From Mya arenaria (lineage: Eukaryota; Mollusca; Bivalvia; Myida; Myidae), in NCBI RefSeq assembly GCF_026914265.1, contig NC_069124.1, positions 54,331,888 through 54,395,887 of the forward strand: a stretch of DNA of 64,000 bases, in the 5' to 3' direction. Both the position numbers and the translations under genes were made by a program. How positions within the stretch are numbered: the first letter of the stretch is position 1; each line of letters begins with the position of its first letter. The notes under the pieces were generated by a model. The model did no database searches. It was not told the DNA's origin and saw nothing but the letters and a program-made list of their open reading frames with translations. Shown here one piece after another: positions 11,266 through 22,205 of the stretch.

Positions 11266-12130
11266 TCACTCCATGTGGTAGATACGGATGCCCGCATGTC
11301 TAGAGCCAACAAATAACTTCTTTCTTTTGGCATCGTACGCAACACTTCTTGGTAGGAAACCATCAGTCGCTGGAACCAATTCCCGGTAAGCACCAATCTG
11401 TCCTGGTTTCAATTCTAGCACCGAATTCGACACACCGCCACACACTAATATGTGACCATCTTCACTGACGGTGATATCACGAGGATTGGCAAAGTCTTTC
11501 CAGATATTTAGAATTGTCCCTTCCAATGTCACATTGACAACACAATCGCTGACTGCATCGCCGATGTAAAGAGAGTTGTCATCCAGGTTAATGGCTAACG
11601 ACAGTGGTGACCGTAAAGCAGGGCATACATCGTCGTCAATATTGAGAATACGAACAAGAATACCCGTATCGGTGTAAAGTCGTACTTCACTGGTTGGGAC
11701 ACCATAGGATATGACAAAGTTTGTTTCGATGTGTTCAATTGCGTGGCAGTCTTTTTCGACCAATAAAGCACGGTCGATGTGCAAACGTCCGTCTTCATTG
11801 ACGTTAAATATTCTTACGTATCCACTCCTTGGACATGTAACTGCTATTTGGTTAGAAGCAACGCGCGCTACATCATTCACTTTTTCCTTACAGCATTTTT
11901 CATGAATTACTATCATTTTATCAATATCCAAACACGCTACTTTCTCCCACTTTATGATAACAAGAAAATGGTTGTTGAGTAGTTTCATTTTTCGGACCTG
12001 TTGTATATCAACGTCTGTCGACTGTGTATTTGTATTGCTACTCAGAGATAAAAGGCTGTCGATTTGGAGTAGATTACCCAACATGTCAGATGTAATTGCC
12101 TTAGGTCGCACTACAGGTTGGTATTCATAT
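11266..12130 (-). CDS. TRIM-like gene 1, exon 2: beta-propeller half
   Basis: This terminal exon encodes residues 272-559 of a B-box/coiled-coil/propeller protein. The acceptor TTTTACAG|A lies at 12131-12132 and the exon enters in phase 2, exactly completing the codon left by the upstream exon (CG + A = Arg). It holds repeated strand motifs of NHL/TolB-like propellers, such as Pro-Arg-Asp-Ile-Thr-Val-Ser-Glu-Asp-Gly and Arg-Ser-Val-Ala-Tyr-Asp. The stop is at 11268-11266. In TRIM/NHL proteins this domain binds protein or RNA partners. I cannot say which partner applies here. Confidence 0.85.
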
Positions 12131-14134
12131 CTGTAAAACATGAAATTTATATATGAATATAATAACGTAAATATACGCCGTAAGACATGTACTAAGCACA
12201 CAACACAATATGTATTTTGTGCATCCGAATAATGTTTAATCGGAATGTATTGAAATAAAGCGACTTTTAGTATTTCAGTTTTATATTACGCTTCGCTACC
12301 TCAACGATAATATGAACTGAGGCGCTGCCTCTACGGGCTTGAAGTGTTATTGCCGGAATCGTAGTTCTTTTTTATGAAACACGTGTTCTACAATACATCG
12401 CGGCCGGCATATTTGGCCTCTCCGGCCATCAAGAACAACTAGCTGTTTTATATAGACAAGTCGAAAAACATTTCAGTACATGTTCTTTAAAGTTAAGCAC
12501 AGAGCCTTAATTTATGAATATTCATGTGGCAAGGACGAAGAGGCTTTTTTGAATGTGCTTTTCAGCTGTATAATTATTTTGATATCGGGTCTACACTCCA
12601 GTTACCAGAAAACCATTTTTTTGGAAGAAGTAAAAGATACAGACCATTATTTGTCCATGATTTAATGAAAACTAGTATGATAATACAGGCATATCTCCAT
12701 TGTTCGCCATCATCCTTGCCACATACTTTGCATGATCTTTCAGTATTTTGATTAGTAATTAAGACCATAGTGAAAGAAATCGGCTAAGTAGTGTGAAGGA
12801 AATCATTCCTATTACCAGATGTAAATCCTTATAAGTACTGGTCTTTCACACCTTCCATAAAGCAAGCAGTAAGTGTTTCACAGTTTATTTATGAGTCCTT
12901 AATTTACATAGATACACTATCTACATACATTTATAAACTAAAGCTATAAAATATGAGATAAATATGCACATGGCCATTGTAAATAAGTAATGTGATATTC
13001 ATACAGTTATGTTGCAGTAGACAAATTATTAATTATTATAAACAAGAACTAGGTAGCATATAATTATAATGAGGATAAAACATGAGCATTCAGCTGATAC
13101 TGAAGACATTTTTAAAAAAAGTAAAAGATGAGTATATGGTCACCTTAGTGCAAGAACTCAATATCTGCTTCTATATCTATATGCAGTTATTGAGTTATTT
13201 ATTATTTATTATATTCTTGTAACAATAACATTCAATACTCATATTTGAAGATTTAACTTCAACGCTATCCACATCATAAAATATGTCGATTTAACTGCAA
13301 CATCAGTAAAACATTCCTTTGACCAAATGCATGAGTCCCTGATTAACAGTAAATAAAACAATTCATTTTAATATCACATGTCAAAAGCATTATCACATTT
13401 GAAAAAAAATATATATTGTTTACACAGAAAAAAATAAAAATAAAGTAATAGTTAAGAAAAAATATGAATGCAATAAATTACCCATTGAGGTCAAACATAA
13501 GAACATTACTTAACTTTTATTAAAACTTCATTTTTTTAAACCAAAAGATTTAAGGGGTTTACTTCCAATTTCAAAAACTAGTAACTAGTATTATTTTTTA
13601 AAGCACATTTCAATATCTGCAATATATTTCCATCACACAAGTGTTTTGTTTATAGTAAGTATAATTGTAGAATAAGTCTGTAATTAGAAAATGAATATAT
13701 AAAAAAGTAACAGAAAAAAATGCATGGATTTTTTTTTAATTGAAAATGAAAACAAAAGTGAGCCTTACAATTTTCAACAAAAATGTTTTATCATTTGAAT
13801 GTGGAGGGCAACATAAGTGAATGAATAAGTTAATGCTAAAATATTATTTAAGGCTTATACTAAAAATAACTGATAATCTATTGAAAAATAATGGATTGAA
13901 AGTAACTACATGGTCTTAATTAAGCAGTGTAATGTACATGTTTGTCAAGTTTAGAAGTTGTTATTAACTTTCATGTTTGTACATGAACTAAAGCAAGTAC
14001 TTTTTGCTTTTGATTGTTTTCCTTTAAAGCATTGATATATAATAAAGAAAAATCCACTAATTTGAGGTTGTCATTTCTGCACACACTTGATTATGGAGGA
14101 AAATATCAAAATGCCATAAAAGTTTTGCTGTTAC

Positions 14135-14500
14135 TTCAAGCTGCACTCTCACAGATTTACTGTTTTGACAACTTTTTTTATTATTCTTTGTCTTGGAATT
14201 AGATTTTGTTTTTGTAAATATCTGCTTACCAGTGATGAAAGACTGCTGACAAAAGATCAGATCGCAGATTTTCATATTTCCATTCCAAATTTAATGTTTT
14301 ATAACTTAAACTGTTACTAACGGTTTAATAAAAATCCATAAAACATCGTTTTTTGGACGGAAATATGAAAAGCTGCGATCTGATCTTTTGTCAGAAGTCT
14401 TTTATCATTGGTTTGCATATATTTATGCAAAAACTTGTTCTTTCAAAGTTAAAAAATAAAAAAGTTGTCAAAACGTTAATCTGTGAGAGTGCAGCTTTAA
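14135..14500. mobile_element. MITE family A, copy 1
   Basis: Starts with AGCTGCACTCTCACAGATT and ends with AATCTGTGAGAGTGCAGCTT. The interior pairs too: GATCAGATCGCAGATTTTCA against GAAAAGCTGCGATCTGATC, with GTTACTAACGG near the centre. It is an imperfect palindrome of about 365 bp. Other copies lie at about 21434, 21843, 26100, 45363 and 47064. No coding capacity, so presumably mobilised in trans. Confidence 0.85.
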
Positions 14501-16478
14501 CATCAGATATCACAATAAATGGAAAAAACAGGTATCACACATGTCAGAAAATAAATTGCATAAAAAGCTGTTTAATTTCTGATAAAAATAGGATGGAAAC
14601 TCTATCGCTAAACAATGACAAAAACAGTGCTATTACTTTGATATAAAGTCTTCTTGATGTTTTTGTTCTGAGTAATATCCCAAAATATGACATTATATAA
14701 ATATTGCATGGCTTCCAGTGTGACAGTACAGTATTTACCCGAATGGTGACAATATGTACTGTCACACTGGAAGCCATGCAATATTTATTTTATTATACCG
14801 AACACAGTTACATTAATGATTTATATACATATATAAGATTTTTACCATAACACAACTTTCAAGTTTAATCAATTCATTCTGTAATTATTGTTTGTTTACA
14901 TTCATTAGCTGTCATTTTTTTGGAAATGTCGTTTAAAAATAAGGCATGCACCGGTTGTAACCAGATTCACAATACATTTTAATACATGTAAGCAATTTTC
15001 ATAGTTCCACAGGCAATGATTTTTCCAATTTTTACACTGAAAACTATCAGTTTTTGCAATACAGTGCCAAATTATGTTAAGCTCTATGCCACCTGTTTCT
15101 CCTATTTCATTCAACTTTCATAAAATATTGATACTTGAACAAAAGCACTCTTTTTTCTGTATTCACATTCGGATCTTGGTCAACGGGGGGCAGATAACTG
15201 TGGTATTGAGCCTATTGAAGCAACATTTTTTCAGAAACACACTTCAAAACGCCTATAGTTCAGCTTCATGCTATATGCAGGCTATATGCAACACATACTG
15301 AAAGTTTAACAATGATATATTAAACACTAAATGAATGAGACAAGTATTAGCACCTGTGGTATTTTCATAAAAAGCAGAAACAGCCATTTCCCTCAAATGG
15401 TAAGCCGCAAACCTTTTTAGAGCCATTATATCCTTATGCATAGGAATAATTTGACCAAGTAAAGTTTTCCTTGTAGCTTTCAATAGTGTCTATAGAACAG
15501 GCCACACAAAATGGCCTGCCTACTTTTTAAAGATTTTTTTCTAAGCAAAATAAGGTTTTTCCACTTCATCGGCTTAGTGTTTTATATAAAAAAAGACAAA
15601 GAGCCAAACTGAAATGCTTCAACTTGTCAAACTTGCTTTTCTGGTCCACTTATATACAAAGGTAACAGAACTGTTCAGTTTAACAAAAGAAATTTGGTGA
15701 TTATGTGTTTATAGACAGTCTAAACACCACAATATGCCAAATTGTATGCTTCTGGGACAAATGGCGCAACAAAGGAAATGGTAAAAAAACACCAAAACTG
15801 AAAGATTCATGACAACTGCTAGTGTTTTCATGTATGAGGTGGCTACATAATGTAGAAAATGCAGAGATAGCATTATTATGCCCATTTAAAAAAAAATACT
15901 TTAAGTATCTGTTTTGAAGGCTAGATTTGGCATTATTTATTCAGAGTACAGCACATCACCATTGTCTATAAGTTGCTTATTTACACCTGATTTGCTATAA
16001 ATCTCACTCTTTGGAATCATTTACACATAAACAAGTACTACAGAAATGACTAACATCTTCATTCTTCTGAAATATTGGATTCAGAGCTGCATCTCCTGGA
16101 TTCAGATTGCAGGACTACCGCCGGGGGGGGGGGGGAAGCCGCAGCTAACTGGAGCTTATTGGCACATCATAATCTGCAAGCAAGACACAAAAGCAATGTT
16201 TTACACTAATAAAACTATCTGCCACTACTGTTAAAAGTTTGAAAAAGGCCTGTAAACACTCATTTGAGGCATACACAATCTTTTATGAATCATAAATGTG
16301 ATAAATATGCAGAAAAGTTCATGAATTCAAGGATTTACAGGGCAATTTTATGAAATATATAGTCTTTTGGACATTTTGCAATCAGTTTTAAACAACTCAA
16401 AGGTTAATCTTATCTTAATGAGTATCCAGATGCATTTTGAAAGCATTAAAACCAGACATGCTTAGAATTTCTTCTTAC

Positions 16479-16606
16479 TTGGAGCAGTATTCCATTCTCG
16501 GAAATCCTTGCCGAGAACCGGTATGGAAAACCACACGAGACCACATTTTGACCAGCACTGGTTCTTGTCCTTGAAAATTCCTCTGTGGCTGCAGCAACCA
16601 GACTGG
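16479..16606 (-). other. Orphan exon-like segment
   Basis: A 128-bp segment of raised GC with a plausible acceptor (TTTTAATAG) and a strong donor (CCAA|GTAAGAAG) on the minus strand, open in all three frames. It follows another exon-like segment (17557-17621) from which a phase-compatible join would give a continuous frame of about 64 codons. Its length is not a multiple of three, so including it in TRIM-like gene 1 would shift the propeller frame. It may be an exon of an unrecognised nested gene, or a relic. Confidence 0.3.
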
Positions 16607-16908
16607 CTATTAAAATAAGCAATAAATTAGGGTTTTTAAGACATTTATAATGAAATAAGTTTTTTTTTTAAATGCATGAAGGGAAAAGGCTCTAATCTTT
16701 ATGAAAGCGACTCACTTTTTTATTTCTTTTGCCTTGAGAAATGGCAGGTTTTTGAATTATAACTGAATAAATGAATGAATATATATGAATTAATTAATGA
16801 ATTAATGAAAGGTGGCATTATTTCTTTAAAATAGGGATCTCATTGTGTTGCTGTGATTGTTGAAGTAGATGTTTTCTTGTCCATAAGCTGAAAATCATAT
16901 GCACACTA

Positions 16909-17195
16909 ATGCACCAGTCAATTGTAACCACGGCCCCCTCAGGTCTGGGGGTAAACCGGGGAAGAGGGCCGTGTTTTTACTTTCCAGGTGGCCCCGCAGG
17001 ACCGGGTGACCGCTGAAATTGGGCCTTATATAGAATCTCTGGGGTGCGGGGGCATTTGGCCGGGGCTTAACCATCAGTTTGTCCCCGTAGGCCGGGATTT
17101 TACCCGAGGTTGGCTGGACCAAAAGTCAAAGTCCCGCCTATTCCCCGGACCGGCGGGGGTGGGGGGTGGGTTGTGGTTACAATTGTCTGGTGCAT
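16909..17195. mobile_element. GC-rich MITE family B, copy 1
   Basis: Begins ATGCACCAGTCAATTGTAAC and ends ACAATTGTCTGGTGCAT, an imperfect palindrome of about 290 bp. It is strikingly GC-rich (GGCCCC, GGGGTAAACCGGGG, GTCAAAGTCCCGCC) in an AT-rich host. Other copies are at 43497, 58825 and 61137, with a partial one at 34290. The open frames inside it are by-products of its base composition. Confidence 0.85.
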
Positions 17196-17556
17196 GAAGA
17201 AAACATCATGCTGCATCAAATGTGTAGTAAGTTTTGATTAATGGCTTATAGAATTTGCAATTAATGTAATGTTTGCTTAAAAGAGCAAACAAAATGCGAA
17301 TAGATGCACAATACAGACCAACGACTAATACAAGTTAGCAGTTTCATTAGAAAATAATATTATTTATAGTTATCAAAGCAGCACCATAAATGCTTAACAA
17401 ACAACATGAAAGAAATTCATTAGGAATGGAACAAACAGTATTAATGGTCTAATATGACCAAACTTACTCACTTTATACTTCAGTTTGGATACAAATTTCC
17501 ATTATAAGATCTTGAAGTGCTAACAAATTTTAGCATGTCGGCATGTTGGCATACAC

Positions 17557-17621
17557 CAAGTACAGCTCGGCCGAGTGGCGGGCGGGCTGTCTAGCTGGTT
17601 CATCATCGTTTCCTCCCGGGT
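17557..17621 (-). other. Second orphan exon-like segment
   Basis: A 65-bp GC-rich segment bounded by TTTAAACAG and TTG|GTGTAT on the minus strand. One frame is open for 21 codons (Pro-Gly-Gly-Asn-Asp-Asp...) and ends in phase 0. It cannot be spliced directly to TRIM-like exon 1 without a stop. Unidentified. Confidence 0.3.
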
Positions 17622-18212
17622 CTGTTTAAAATAATAAGAAAGGAAAATAAATAACCGCACAACAACAACTCAAACATACAATCATTGACACCCTTATAGC
17701 CTATAATACAACATACTCAATCAACACATTTCTGGCATACCAGTTTAAATTGATGGGATTCAATATCTATTTAAGAGCTGGCTTTAATTTCAAACAGTAA
17801 AAAATATATCAATATGTTTGAAACACTGAAAGATTGTTTTTATTGTTTATAAATGTCTATAAATCACCACAAAGCATATATATAATAAAAATGTTTTGAA
17901 TTTTGTTATGCCTATGCTTTACTATATTAGAGCTGGCATTGTAAATGTCTTGTTAATTTTACATGAACAATACTGCTTTTTTGTAATTTATATAGACTGT
18001 GTTTTAAGAACAAATTGAGAAGAAAATTTTTCTCTACCATATTCTATCTCAAGTCAAAACAGCTGTTAGGAAGAGTAAATTGCACACCTACAAGCATGTT
18101 AAAAACTTCTGAAAAATATTGCAAAAACGGCCACTGTTTTTGTGCTGAACTGATGACTCCGCATTTTCTGATTATATGCAGGAGAAAAAATGTTTTATTA
18201 GCATTGCTTGTA

Positions 18213-18302
18213 GGGAGGGGAAACCCCTCCCGAACCCACCCCATTTACAAAATTAATAACTTAACTGTCATTTTTAGACTGTCGGCTGCAAGCCGACAGT
18301 CT
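18213..18302. repeat. Two small hairpins
   Basis: GGGAGGGG-AAA-CCCCTCCC (18213-18231) has an 8-bp stem and recurs exactly at 24345-24363. AGACTGTCGGCT-GCA-AGCCGACAGTCT (18276-18302) is a perfect 12-bp stem. They probably mark ends or interiors of short DNA elements rather than terminators. Confidence 0.6.
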
Positions 18303-19364
18303 TTAGAGAGTGGTAATTCAGAAACGCGACTAGTCGCCTGACACGACATATTGAACATGAATATATTAATACACACCACCTGCGTAGCAACAAAACTACT
18401 TACGTGAATGTGGGGCGTCAAGTACCTGCTTAAGTGTATTTAACGCGTTATTGCCTTTTTTATGACAAACATTGCGTGTTACTCTTAGTATAGTTGTACC
18501 GTTGCAATTTGGTGAGTTTTATTGAACAAAATAATGAAAAATAATGGAAGTATAGCATTTACATACGAAGTCATTTTACCCTACATCCAATAGTAAGCTA
18601 CACCACATGTTTGCACCCCGTGTGACGTCACACATATCCCGGCATTCAAGACTGACCCGGCAAACCCCGGCAAAGAACTTATTTTATGAATGAAAGCTAT
18701 TAAGAAATAAATCATACGCGGTTAAAGAGTTCATGTCATGTAATATTTTGTGAAATAGCTTTTATGTTTCAAATGATTTTTTTCAGCAGCAATCGAACTA
18801 TTGTATTTGTTTGAGTAAATTATTTGGATTATACCTATCACAGTGTGTCAACATTATGCCTATTGTTGTTTTTGTATGGCGGCGATTATGCGGAAATGAA
18901 ATTGAATGTTACTTCGAACACGTTCTTCTACAAAATAACCGACCTGTATTTAGTGCTATTGCTTTAACATCAATCGAAGCAGAAATGGCATCAATGTATG
19001 CGTCTAAAAATGTTAAATTTAGATGGAGACAATCCAGAAATGAGCTGCCAGGAAGTGATCGATTTCGGACACGAAGGTACATGTACATTAGTCTGAAATA
19101 ATAGACGTGTTATACGGGATTCTTCCAATCCCTAACGTCTAAACGGTTTTGTGCAAAAAGCGGGGGTGTTTGAAAAATATTGAAATTGTATTAAGTGAAG
19201 TATTTTATGGTTGAAATGGATAATAAAGTAAAGATTTATATTCATATTTTACCATGGAAGTGTAAAGCTATTTTGCAAAAAACAAGCATTTAATGCATTA
19301 AAACACATTATTCACCTTTTCATTAAAAGGAAAGTTGACTGACACAGACAAATATTATGCCAAG

Positions 19365-19560
19365 TGGAACAACTTGGCCCAATCGTAATAATTCGGCCAC
19401 CTCCGACAAGCTTCGAGATAATACAATCGTAACAACTCGGCCTTGGCCGAACAATCTGAACACCTCAGCCAGTATCCAACAGGGATTGACTATCTCGAAG
19501 CTTACCGAAGATGGCGAGTTGTTACAATTGATGGCCGAAATGTTCCGATTGTTGTAAAAT
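19365..19560. mobile_element. Palindromic MITE inserted in the duplication
   Basis: The left half reads AATTCGGCC..CGACAAGCTTCGAGATA. The right half reads TATCTCGAAGCTTACCGAAG..GGCCGAAATG as its imperfect inverse. It is absent from the second copy of the surrounding duplication. Related to 8161-8335. Confidence 0.6.
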
Positions 19561-19944
19561 TGTGAACTGCAGCCTTGCAGGTGCCCTTCATGTATATTTT
19601 GTTATGTTTTGACAGAATGAAATGAAGAAAAAACCATCAAACTCATAATTATTTGCTTGATATTACTTTTTGGTTACGGAATTTATATAAAATAGCATTA
19701 TCTGGTAATATTGCTTGTTTTTATGATATGTTATAGATGCAATATGCTTTAACCCGGAATCCCGATCGGAATAACTACCCACTTTTCGTACAAAACAATT
19801 TGTACGTGAAGGATTTGCTGTATCAAAAATCGTAAAAAAATCTGTCAACGTACAATTATTTGGACTAGAAGGTACATCTAGCTGATCTACATCTCTAAGT
19901 CTAAATATTTGTACGTTGACGGACTCTTTTTTACGATTAAAAAA

Positions 19945-19946
<2 letters not shown>

Positions 19947-20040
<94 letters not shown>
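19947..20040. repeat. (TA)n microsatellite
   Basis: About 94 bases of alternating T and A, sitting inside an inverted copy of the neighbouring repeat. Confidence 0.95.
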
Positions 20041-20043
<3 letters not shown>

Positions 20044-20779
20044 GCAAATCCTTCACTACAACATCTTCATGTTACTTTCAATTCAGAGTTGATTATTCAC
20101 TAAAATTATTTCGCATTTTTAGTTGTGGTTTAACCTGAAACGTCTCAACCATCAAAAAAGAACATATATGCTTCAATAGTCTAAAAAAATAGACGTGTTA
20201 CATGGGATTCTTCCAATCCCTTACGTCTAATCGGGTTTGTGCAAAACAGGATGGGGGTTGAAATATATTGAAATCGTAGTTATATAAGTATTATATGTTT
20301 GAAATAGATATTAAAGGTTTTATATTCGTATTTTAGTTATTACCATGTAAGTGCAAATATTTTTTTCACAAAACAAGCATTTAATGCATTTAAACACAAC
20401 CATTTTACATCTATGTAAATCTATGCACCGCAGCCTTGCAGGTGATCTTCATGTATAACAGTTTATATCATTATGTTTTGACAGCATGAAATGAAGAAAA
20501 ACACTCATCAAATTCATAATAATTCGTCAGCTTTTATTTTTTGTGTACATAACTCATATTTTAGATATATATTATTATCTGACCCGGAATCCCAATCGGA
20601 ATAGCTACCCACTTTTGGTACAAAAAAATTGTATGTGAAGGATATGCCATTTCAAAATTTGTAAAAAGATCAGTTAAGTTACTATTATTTGGACTAGTGC
20701 TTCAAGTGTTTGATTTATTGTCTCTATAATGTATAATGCACCTGTCAATTGTAGAGCCAAGCTGGGAGCTGCCTAAAAA

Positions 20780-20860
20780 TCAGTTACCCAGTTAGCTCAG
20801 TTTGACAGATCTCCATGCAAGTGTTCACATGGTCGTGGGTTCAAGCACCATACCAGTAGC
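20780..20860 (+). repeat. tRNA-derived SINE fragment
   Basis: An A-box-like TAGCTCAGTTTGA and a B-box-like GGGTTCAAGCACC lie about 45 bases apart, as in the head of a tRNA-derived SINE. Pairing of the tRNA arms is poor, so it is not a functional tRNA gene. Confidence 0.5.
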
Positions 20861-21433
20861 ATCTTTTCTCAAAGGTTTACTTAGGAACCCATCATCCAGG
20901 AGTAAACAATTATGATTGTTTTATTAAATATTACAGGCCATGTTCTTTTGTAAACTTTCAGATTGAGAAGTGCCTGGATACAAGGCTAGTATTGTTAACA
21001 TCATCTGATACAATCAACTGGAACAAAGCTGACATTGCTGCCTGACCTGACTTAAAAATTGGATGGCAGTACATCAGACTAGAAGATTACAAGTATTGAG
21101 GTGGACAAAATGAAACCTGAGCCTACCAAAGCTGACAGATTGCACAAGAAACACATAAATGCAGGTATTTACTGAGATATTGTAATTATTTTTTGAAACT
21201 TCTCATTCATTTAGGAAGTTCAGTTGAAACAGAGTTGGCAAAAAAAATGAACAAAGGTATATACATTTTGAATTCTAATTCAAATGAGAACTTTACTGGC
21301 CAGCACAGAATGGTTAAATGCTAGTCTACCAACATAATGTGCCTGGTTCGAATCAGTAAAGCTGATGAATGTACTGGTTGTGTAGCTAGGATGTGAGTAG
21401 GTCTGCACTTGGCTGATAATGCATATCATATGT

Positions 21434-21854
21434 TTAAGCTGCACTCTCACAGATTGTCTGTTTTACCAACTCGTTTTTCATTTCTTGGTCTTGTAATGAA
21501 TTATTTTATGCGAATTTCTGAACACTGGACATAATAGACAACTGGAAAAAGGGGATCGCTGCTTTCTTATATTAATTCAGTCAAAAAAGACAACTGAAAA
21601 TATTGGAACTCTGTTTTCTTATTTTAATACGGTCAAAAGATGATGTTCTGTGCCAAAAATCTCATTATTAGTAAAGCGTTAGTAATGCTTTTAACCATAA
21701 AACCAATAGTTACAAATATAAATATAAAAAACATGATCTTATCTTTTGTCAGCAGTCTTATTTCATCAGTTTTCATACTGCTTTTCATTAGCTTATTCCA
21801 AGCCAAAAAGTAAAAGAAGTTGTCAAAACCTTCAATCTGTGACTTAAAGTGCAG
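21434..21854. mobile_element. MITE family A, copy 2 (degenerate)
   Basis: Starts TTAAGCTGCACTCTCACAGA and ends TTCAATCTGTGACTTAAAG. It abuts copy 3 directly. The interior is rearranged, with a repeated AATACGGTCAAAAGA-type block. Confidence 0.65.
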
Positions 21855-22205
21855 CACTCTTACAGATTGAATGTTTTGACTACTTTATTTATTTTTTGTC
21901 TTGGAACGGGCCAATTTATGTGAAAATGCATGTTAACCATTTATATAAGATTGCTGACAATAAATTTGTCAGAAAATGTTTATATTTAAGTTCAAAATGT
22001 TTTATGCATTTTTCTTAAACCGTTAGTAACGCTTTAAGCCATAAAACCTTTGTTTTCGACCTGAAATATGGAAGTCTGCAATCTAATATTTTGTCAGTAG
22101 TCTTATATCACTGGTTTGCAGATATTTTAGCAAAAAAATAGGTCATTCCAAGACAAAAAATACAAAAGTTGTAAAAACAGTAAATCTGTGAGAGTGCAGC
22201 TTTAA
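21843..22205. mobile_element. MITE family A, copy 3
   Basis: Starts CTTAAAGTGCAGCACTCTTA and ends AATCTGTGAGAGTGCAGCTT. It has the usual palindromic interior and a central CGTTAGTAACGCTTTAAGCC. Confidence 0.8.

Larger units (their letters stand above)
19100..20705. repeat. Diverged tandem duplication of an inverted-repeat element
   Basis: Blocks starting TAGACGTGTTA.. (19102 and 20187), then GCAGCCTTGCAGGTG (19570 and 20429), then CCCGGAATCCC.. (19754 and 20582) occur in the same order about 0.8-1.1 kb apart, so a local unit was duplicated. An inverted piece of the same unit follows at 19907-20060, interrupted by the AT microsatellite. The first copy also holds the palindrome at 19365-19560. 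Confidence 0.65.

Noticed and set aside
11595..12136. Several frames on either strand
   Set aside because: Shadows of the TRIM-like propeller exon.
16895..17197. Overlapping frames on both strands rich in Gly/Pro/Arg
   Set aside because: They arise from the GC-rich MITE and recur in its other copies.
19909..20103. Open frame with alternating Tyr-Ile
   Set aside because: Translation of the TA microsatellite.
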